Source: JAGOTT01 sp964450795 (lineage in GTDB: Bacteria; Patescibacteriota; Minisyncoccia; Moranbacterales; UBA1568). From it: 10,865 bases of DNA. The first letter of the stretch is position 1. The number at the start of each line of letters is the position of its first letter. The notes below the pieces were generated by a model. It saw only the letters and a program-made list of their open reading frames with translations. It had not been told where the DNA came from and searched no databases. The stretch spans positions 1 to 10,865 of the forward strand of contig CAYVDI010000030.1 in NCBI GenBank assembly GCA_964450795.1, given 5' to 3'. This document shows positions 6,871-10,865 of the stretch, one piece after another. Both the position numbers and the translations under genes were made by a program.

Positions 6871-6905
6871 CAAAAAAACAACCCCGGATCTTTCGGAAAC
6901 GGGGT
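6871..6905 (-). terminator. Rho-independent terminator of the minus-strand membrane-protein gene
   Basis: Read on the minus strand, ACCCCG (6905-6900) pairs with CGGGGT (6886-6881) around a 13-base loop, and the transcript then runs into a TTTTTTT tract (6878-6872). It begins 16 bases after the stop of the minus-strand gene. In the + direction the hairpin is not followed by a T-tract, so murF transcripts may not stop efficiently here. Confidence 0.8.
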
Positions 6906-6921
6906 AAGGCTTCTTGGTGAT

Positions 6922-7341
6922 TTACCAGTTTTTGAACTTGGTGAACCACCGCATTCCATGCCGGACTATTTGCCGACGCTGATCGTTGGTCAAGTTTTCT
7001 CCGACTTTTGCCGCCGTGGGGGCCAGGCCGAAGAAGATATCGATCGCGGCATGCCAGAGCATGCCAAGCATGATGGCGAACCCGACGATGAGATGCGTCG
7101 CGAGGACCAGCAATCTAATGAGGGGGGCCGCCGAAGTATCATTGAAGTAGTACAGCAAGCCCGCAAGCCCGCTGTCGAAAACAATTAGCGCGATGATCCA
7201 CCACCAGTACTTCGGTGGCGACGATGGGGGAGGTAACTTTCTAGTTCCATCCACCACCCCGTTGCCTTTTATCGAGATGATCGCGACGACCACAAGCCCG
7301 ATGGCAGCTACGACAAACGGCCACAACATGAATTTGAGCAT
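6922..7341 (-). CDS. Unrecognised small membrane protein (three predicted TM helices)
   Basis: I do not recognise the family. The 139-residue product has three hydrophobic segments: about residues 4-23, 46-65 and 74-98. The first loop is Pro-rich and ends in a Trp cluster (PPPSSPPKYWWW, 37-48). A basic, aromatic C-terminal tail (QRRQIVRHGMRWFTKFKNW, 121-139) follows. The start ATG (7341-7339) was chosen because an AAAGGAG SD (7353-7347) sits five bases upstream; the frame is open further upstream, but only into the leader. It is the only minus-strand gene here and is placed alone between murF and khpA. It has a perfect sigma70 consensus promoter, an inverted repeat at the transcription start and its own terminator, which indicates high and possibly controlled expression. 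Its codons (AGA, TTA, CCC, CTA) look slightly unlike those of the neighbours, so acquisition is possible. Confidence 0.8.
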   Translation of the reverse strand: MLKFMLWPFVVAAIGLVVVAIISIKGNGVVDGTRKLPPPSSPPKYWWWIIALIVFDSGLAGLLYYFNDTSAAPLIRLLVLATHLIVGFAIMLGMLWHAAIDIFFGLAPTAAKVGENLTNDQRRQIVRHGMRWFTKFKNW

Positions 7342-7370
7342 GGTAGCTCCTTTCTTTGTAAGGTTAACGA

Positions 7371-7395
7371 ACACAACACGTTGTGTGATTACAAC
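7371..7395 (-). promoter_or_regulatory. Operator-like inverted repeat at the start of the minus-strand transcript
   Basis: ACACAAC (7371-7377) and GTTGTGT (7380-7386) form a perfect 7-2-7 inverted repeat. A further ACAAC (7391-7395) makes a second, partly overlapping inverted pair with GTTGT (7380-7384). Relative to the minus-strand promoter these sites cover about +1 to +24, a classical place for repressor binding. The RNA could instead form a small 5' hairpin. No cognate regulator is encoded nearby. Confidence 0.5.
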
Positions 7396-7400
7396 TTTAC

Positions 7401-7429
7401 ATTATAGATTAAAATATAATATTTGTCAA
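7401..7429 (-). promoter_or_regulatory. Perfect-consensus sigma70 promoter of the minus-strand gene
   Basis: On the minus strand, TTGACA (7429-7424), a 17-base spacer and TATAAT (7406-7401) match the sigma70/sigmaA consensus at all twelve positions with ideal spacing, in a very AT-rich context. Initiation is expected near 7394, giving a leader of about 53 bases before the ATG at 7341. It is the strongest-looking promoter in the window. Confidence 0.85.
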
Positions 7430-7430
7430 G

Positions 7431-7459
7431 TGGACATTCTTCTTGATTTTCGGTATCCT
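7431..7459 (+). promoter_or_regulatory. Probable khpA promoter, back to back with the minus-strand promoter
   Basis: TGGACA (7431-7436, five of six consensus bases), a 17-base spacer and TATCCT (7454-7459, four of six) form a plausible promoter for khpA with a leader of about 50 bases. Its -35 box lies one base from the -35 box of the divergent minus-strand promoter, so the two could compete for RNA polymerase. The match is moderate. Confidence 0.4.
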
Positions 7460-7517
7460 GTGGTTACTGAAGTGGGTCTCCCGCACAGTCTTGATAATTC
7501 GGATAATCGGAAACCGT

Positions 7518-7886
7518 ATGTCGGAGAACAGGGATCAGGAGTTTATCGAGTACGTGGTGAAGTCGCTCGTGGATCATCCGGAGAGCGTGAAGGTTGAGCG
7601 GAAGATCGACGAGATGGGCGTGCTTATCACGCTTGACGTGCATCCGGAAGACATGGGAATGGTGATCGGTCGCGAAGGGATGACGGCGAAAGCGCTCCGC
7701 ACTCTTCTGCGCGTGATCGGCGCGAAGAACAACGCCCGCGTGAATCTCAAGATCAACGAGCCGGAAGGTTCGACTCGCGGGGAGCGTCGGAGCGAGGCTC
7801 CTGTCGAAGCGGCTCCCGTAGCGGAGGCTCCGGCGGAAGAGCCGAAGCGGTCGCTCGACGACGTGATGAACGATATCAAGCTCTAG
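7518..7886 (+). CDS. khpA: KhpA-like KH-domain RNA-binding protein with extended C-terminal tail
   Basis: The 122-residue product starts with a KhpA (YlqC family) KH domain: EFIEYVVKSLVDHPESVKV (8-26), then DMGMVIGREG with the RNA-binding GxxG loop GREG (51-54), AKALRTLLRVIGAK (57-70), and RVNLKI (74-79). KhpA works with KhpB/Jag as an RNA chaperone affecting cell elongation and division in Gram-positive bacteria. Typical KhpA ends near residue 80. This one adds about 42 residues of Ala/Pro/Glu-rich linker and a terminal RSLDDVMNDIKL that looks like a short amphipathic motif. The ATG at 7518 gives the family N-terminus; the SD is weak (CGGAAA). KhpA genes often follow rpsP, but here khpA stands alone, between a divergent promoter and its own terminator. 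Confidence 0.88.
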   Translation: MSENRDQEFIEYVVKSLVDHPESVKVERKIDEMGVLITLDVHPEDMGMVIGREGMTAKALRTLLRVIGAKNNARVNLKINEPEGSTRGERRSEAPVEAAPVAEAPAEEPKRSLDDVMNDIKL

Positions 7887-7890
7887 TGGA

Positions 7891-7922
7891 ATCAGGCCGC
7901 CCTTCGGGGCGGTTTTCCTTTC
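7891..7922 (+). terminator. Rho-independent terminator after khpA
   Basis: CCGCCC (7897-7902), a stable TTCG tetraloop and GGGCGG (7907-7912) form a perfect six-pair GC stem followed by TTTTCCTTTC. It begins just after the khpA stop and separates khpA from the downstream operon. Confidence 0.85.
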
Positions 7923-8001
7923 GGCGGCTCTCGGAACCGCTCGACGCGGAGGTGATTTTCGCGTATGCTTTCCGTGTATCGGTCCGCTTTCTTTCTTGCA
8001 T

Positions 8002-8946
8002 ATGGACATCCTTTCCGCATCACTTATCGTCGCCGGGCTCATCGTGTTCGAGACCGTGTCGAGTATCGACAATGCCGTCATCAACGCGGAGACACTCTCG
8101 ACCATGAGCGCGCGGGCGCGCAGGATATTCCTCACGTGGGGGATATTCTTCGCGGTGTTCGTCGTTCGCGGATTCCTTCCGTGGGTCATCGTCTGGGCGA
8201 CGGTGCCGAGTCTCGGATTCCTCGGTTCGTTCACGGCGACCTTCTCGAACGATCCGGCGGTGGCAGAAGCGATACAGCGGTCGGCTCCGATCCTCCTGCT
8301 CGGCGGCGGTATTTTCCTACTCTTCCTTTTCTTCCATTGGCTGTTCATCGAGGAAAAGCATTTCGGCTGGCACCGGGTCGAGCCGTTCTTCCTCCGGCAG
8401 GGGGCGTGGTTCTACGCCACGATATCACTCCTGCTCACGGTCGTCGTATGGTTCGCTCTCAAGGAGAGCCCGATGCTCGGATTCGGCGCGGTCGTCGGCT
8501 CGACGGTGTTCTTCATCACGCACGGGTTTCGGCAACATGCGGAGGTCATGGAGCATCGCCTTGCCGAGGGGCGTTCCGGATTGTCCGATGTGAGCAAGAT
8601 CCTGTTTCTGGAGGTGATCGATCTCTCGTTTTCGATCGACGGCGTCCTTGGGGCGTTCGCGTTCACGCTCTCGGTCCCGCTCATCCTTCTGGGGAACGGT
8701 ATCGGTGCGATCGTCGTCAGACAGCTTACGGTCGCGAACATCGATCGCATCAAGCGCTATCTCTATCTCAAGAACGGAGCGATGTATTCGATAGCCGTAC
8801 TCGGGTGTGTCATGGTCGGGCATGCGTTCGGGTTCCATATACCGGAATGGTTCGCGCCGCTCTCGACCCTGCTTATCATCGCCTATTTTTTCCGCCGATC
8901 GCTTCGGATTCCGCCTGATGCGGATCTCGGTACGTCCCACTTGTGA
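8002..8946 (+). CDS. DUF475 / TerC-family integral membrane protein (putative metal-ion transporter)
   Basis: The 314-residue polytopic protein resembles DUF475 within the TerC superfamily, whose members are implicated in metal-ion (for example manganese) export. Two acidic signature segments lie in hydrophobic stretches: FETVSSIDNAVINAE (16-30, Asp23) and FLEVIDLSFSIDGVLGAFAFT (202-222; Glu204, Asp207, Asp213), the inverted-repeat arrangement expected of this superfamily. About seven hydrophobic segments are visible (roughly 5-22, 43-67, 97-117, 135-153, 158-175, 215-236 and 260-298, the last possibly two helices). The ATG at 8002 was preferred to a TTG at 7996; neither has an SD. A weak TCGACG-N17-TATGCT promoter may lie at 7941-7969. 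The stop overlaps the glyA start (TGATG). The substrate is not shown by sequence. Confidence 0.85.
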   Translation: MDILSASLIVAGLIVFETVSSIDNAVINAETLSTMSARARRIFLTWGIFFAVFVVRGFLPWVIVWATVPSLGFLGSFTATFSNDPAVAEAIQRSAPILLLGGGIFLLFLFFHWLFIEEKHFGWHRVEPFFLRQGAWFYATISLLLTVVVWFALKESPMLGFGAVVGSTVFFITHGFRQHAEVMEHRLAEGRSGLSDVSKILFLEVIDLSFSIDGVLGAFAFTLSVPLILLGNGIGAIVVRQLTVANIDRIKRYLYLKNGAMYSIAVLGCVMVGHAFGFHIPEWFAPLSTLLIIAYFFRRSLRIPPDADLGTSHL

Positions 8947-10214
8947 TGAATGGAATCATTATGGAACCATCTCTAAAGCAGACCGACCCGGAGGTCGGCG
9001 ACATCATCGAAGGTGAAATATCGCGTCAATCGAGAAGTCTCGAGATGATCGCGTCCGAAAATTATGTGTCGTCCGCGGTGCTTGCCGCGCTCGGATCTGT
9101 CTTCACGAACAAATACGCCGAAGGGTATCCCGGGAGGCGCTACTACGGAGGGCAGGAATGGACCGACAGAGCGGAGACGCTCGCGATCGGGCGGGCGAAG
9201 AGGCTTTTCGGCGCGGAGCATGCGAACGTCCAGCCGCATTCGGGGGCGCAAGCGAATCTCGCGGCGTACATGGCGGTCCTGAATCCCGGCGATACGGTGC
9301 TCGGCATGGATCTCTCGCACGGGGGTCACCTGACGCATGGATCTCCGGTGACGCTTCCTGCGAAGGTATATCGTTTCGTCCGATACAAGACGGAACCGGA
9401 CGGGACGATCGACTATGGGAAACTGTCGGCGCTTGCGGAAGCGGAGAAACCGAAGCTCATGCTTGCTGGGTTCTCCTCGTATACGAGGAACATCGACTAT
9501 GAGAAATTCACCGATATCGCGAGGAAGGTCGGCGCCGTCTCGATGATGGACATGGCGCACATCGCGGGACTCGTCGCCGGGGGAGCGCTCCTCAGCCCGG
9601 TGCCGCACTTCGATATCGTCACCGCGACGACGCACAAGACGCTCCGTGGTCCGCGCGGCGGGCTGATCCTTTGCAGGAGCGGGTTCGCCGGAGCGATCGA
9701 CAAGGCGGTGTTTCCTGGGACGCAGGGTGGCCCGCATATGCATGCCATCGCCGCGAAGGCGGTGTGTTTCGGCGAAGCGCTCCGTCCGGAGTTCGCGGCA
9801 TACGCGCGACAGGTGTTGGCAAACGCGAAAACGCTCGAAGGCGCGTTCCTGGGGAAAGACGTGAAGCTCGTCTTCGGCGGTACCGACAATCACATGCTCC
9901 TCATCGATACGGTCGCGTCGTACGGCATTCCGGGCAAGGAGGCGCAGGAGCGACTCGATCGGATCGGCATCTCGACGAACAAGAACGTCATCCCGGATGA
10001 TCCGCGGGGACCGTCCGATCCGTCCGGACTCCGCATCGGCGTGCCGGCCGTGACGACGCGCGGAATGAAGGAACCGGAAATGGAGCTGATAGCGGCTCTC
10101 ATCGATACGGTCCTCCGTTCCGACATGGACGAAGCTGCTGTCGGATCCGCCAGGGGAGATGTGGAATCGTTGTGCGCGAAATTTCCGATTCATCCGTTAC
10201 AAACAACGCTATGA
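8946..10214 (+). CDS. glyA: Serine hydroxymethyltransferase
   Basis: GlyA is a PLP enzyme that interconverts serine and glycine with transfer of a one-carbon unit to tetrahydrofolate. The 422-residue product shows RQSRSLEMIASENYVS (27-42), NKYAEGYPGRRYYGGQ (55-70), the HSGAQAN loop (98-104), DMAHIAGLVAGG (202-213) and the PLP-lysine motif TATTHKTLRGPRGG (226-239, Lys231). GTQGGPHMH (258-266), TNKNVIPDDPR (344-354) and GLRIGVPAVTTRG (361-373) follow. All expected active-site segments are present and the length is normal. The ATG at 8946 shares one base with the upstream stop; an ATG at 8961 with a better-spaced GGA gives MEPSLKQTDPEV and is a credible alternative. It is translationally coupled both to the TerC-like gene before it and to rmlC after it (ATGA). 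Confidence 0.97.
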   Translation: MNGIIMEPSLKQTDPEVGDIIEGEISRQSRSLEMIASENYVSSAVLAALGSVFTNKYAEGYPGRRYYGGQEWTDRAETLAIGRAKRLFGAEHANVQPHSGAQANLAAYMAVLNPGDTVLGMDLSHGGHLTHGSPVTLPAKVYRFVRYKTEPDGTIDYGKLSALAEAEKPKLMLAGFSSYTRNIDYEKFTDIARKVGAVSMMDMAHIAGLVAGGALLSPVPHFDIVTATTHKTLRGPRGGLILCRSGFAGAIDKAVFPGTQGGPHMHAIAAKAVCFGEALRPEFAAYARQVLANAKTLEGAFLGKDVKLVFGGTDNHMLLIDTVASYGIPGKEAQERLDRIGISTNKNVIPDDPRGPSDPSGLRIGVPAVTTRGMKEPEMELIAALIDTVLRSDMDEAAVGSARGDVESLCAKFPIHPLQTTL

Positions 10215-10771
10215 ACATCATCAAGACGGATATCGAGGGAGTGCTCATCATCGAACCCCAGGTGTTTTCGGACGAACGGGGCCTGTTCGTGGAGACGTAC
10301 AACGAAACGCGGTACGCTGAGGCGGGCATTCCGGATACATTCGTCCAGGATAACCTCTCGGTCTCGAAAAAGGGGGTGCTGCGCGGACTCCACTATCAGG
10401 CGCCGCCCTTCGCACAGGGGAAGCTTGTGCAGGTTCTTTCCGGAAAGGTATTCGATGTCGCGGTCGATATCCGCGAGGGGTCGCCGACATTCGGAAGATA
10501 CGTTTCCGTCGAGCTTTCCTCGGAAAATCGTCGGCAGTTCTTCATTCCTGCCGGATTCGCGCACGGATTCCTTTCGCTTGCGGATGGTACGATATTCCAG
10601 TACAAATGTACGGCTCCATATTCGAAGGAGCATGACCGCGGTATCCGGTACGATGATCCCGCATTGGCGATCGCGTGGCCGGAGGGATCGTTCATCGTTT
10701 CGGAGAAGGATGAGAATCAACCGCTTCTTGCGGAATCGGAGAAGGTGTTCCATTATTCGGATGCGCTATGA
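10211..10771 (+). CDS. rmlC: dTDP-4-dehydrorhamnose 3,5-epimerase
   Basis: RmlC (RfbC) epimerises dTDP-4-keto-6-deoxyglucose at C3 and C5, the third step toward dTDP-L-rhamnose. The 186-residue cupin has the family motifs FSDERGLFVETY (19-30), QDNLSVSKKGVLRGLHYQ (46-63, with the catalytic His61), GKVFDVAVDIREGSPTFG (78-95), FFIPAGFAHGFL (110-121, His118), YKCTAPYSKEHDRGIRYDDP (131-150, with Tyr131 the likely acid) and AWPEG (155-159). The length matches the family. The ATG at 10211 overlaps the glyA stop as ATGA; an upstream in-frame codon at 10172 would add 13 residues inside glyA without conservation. No SD is visible, so translation probably relies on coupling to glyA. It is followed directly by rmlB. 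Confidence 0.96.
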   Translation: MNIIKTDIEGVLIIEPQVFSDERGLFVETYNETRYAEAGIPDTFVQDNLSVSKKGVLRGLHYQAPPFAQGKLVQVLSGKVFDVAVDIREGSPTFGRYVSVELSSENRRQFFIPAGFAHGFLSLADGTIFQYKCTAPYSKEHDRGIRYDDPALAIAWPEGSFIVSEKDENQPLLAESEKVFHYSDAL

Positions 10772-10865
10772 AACTGCTCGTCACCGGAGGATCCGGATTC
10801 ATCGGTTCGAATTTCATCCATCATGTCCTCGGGACGCACCCGGAGGATTCGGTCGTCAATATCGA
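10768..10865 (+). CDS. rmlB: dTDP-glucose 4,6-dehydratase, N-terminal fragment (cut by the window end)
   Basis: Only the first 32 complete codons are present. They begin MKLLVTGGSGFIGSNFIHH, the Rossmann NAD-binding motif GxxGxxG of extended short-chain dehydrogenases. HPEDSVVNI follows, as in RmlB where a conserved Asp-Lys-Leu segment comes next. RmlB converts dTDP-glucose to dTDP-4-keto-6-deoxyglucose, the substrate of RmlC, so the pairing supports this name over other sugar-nucleotide epimerases. The ATG overlaps the rmlC stop as ATGA and has a GGA seven bases upstream. The rest lies outside the window. Confidence 0.8.
   Translation, partial: MKLLVTGGSGFIGSNFIHHVLGTHPEDSVVNI

Noticed and set aside
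6871..6905. The hairpin as a murF terminator on the + strand
   Set aside because: Downstream on + the sequence is TAAGGCTTCTTGG with no T-tract; the T-tract exists only on the minus strand.
7443..7517. In-frame upstream TTG that would give khpA a hydrophobic 25-residue N-terminus
   Set aside because: It looks like a TM helix, but the TTG has no SD and overlaps the promoter. KhpA proteins normally begin at the position encoded from 7518.
7193..7597. Plus-strand 134-codon frame opposite the minus-strand membrane-protein gene
   Set aside because: It crosses the divergent promoter region and runs out of frame into khpA. The minus frame has promoter, SD, transmembrane helices and terminator in the right order, so this frame is its shadow.
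7941..7969. TCGACG-N17-TATGCT as promoter for the TerC-like gene
   Set aside because: Only about four of six bases match in each box, so it is too weak to list as a separate feature. A promoter must exist after the khpA terminator, but I cannot place it firmly.

Overview
The window is a gene-dense bacterial segment (about 55% G+C by eye, standard stops with UGA used as stop). It carries a short division and cell-wall (dcw) cluster, housekeeping genes and the start of a dTDP-sugar operon. Several traits suggest a Patescibacteria/CPR bacterium. These are a reduced dcw cluster (mraZ-rsmH-ftsL-ftsI-murF only), a MurF without the usual N-terminal substrate domain, a KhpA with a low-complexity tail, a DUF475/TerC-type membrane protein, compact ATGA-overlapping operons, and several starts without a clear Shine-Dalgarno (SD) sequence. 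The lineage is an inference from gene content, not a measured placement.

Layout. (1) Bases 6-1600: a slipin (SPFH) gene translationally coupled to an AlkD-type DNA glycosylase gene, closed by a rho-independent terminator. (2) Bases 1660-6863: a good sigma70-type promoter overlapped by AAGTGG repeats that look like a MraZ operator, then mraZ, rsmH, ftsL, ftsI and murF, all on +. A strong hairpin and a possible 27-codon ORF lie between rsmH and ftsL. (3) Bases 6871-7429: a solitary minus-strand gene for an unrecognised 139-aa three-TM protein. It has a perfect-consensus TTGACA-N17-TATAAT promoter, an inverted repeat at the transcription start, a strong SD and its own terminator. (4) Bases 7431-7922: divergently placed khpA (KH-domain RNA-binding protein) with its own terminator. 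(5) Bases 8002-10865: DUF475/TerC-like membrane protein, glyA, rmlC and the start of rmlB, each joined to the next by a start/stop overlap.

Functionally, blocks 2 and 5 serve the cell envelope. MraZ is the cluster regulator, RsmH modifies 16S rRNA, FtsL and the class B PBP build the septum, and MurF completes the muropeptide precursor. RmlC and RmlB make dTDP-L-rhamnose-type sugars. The most unusual part is the minus-strand membrane-protein gene at 6922-7341, whose expression signals are far stronger and more elaborate than those of its neighbours. No CRISPR array, tRNA, rRNA, insertion sequence or integrase was seen. No stretch above 300 bases lacks a gene; the longest is 7342-7517, which holds the divergent promoters.
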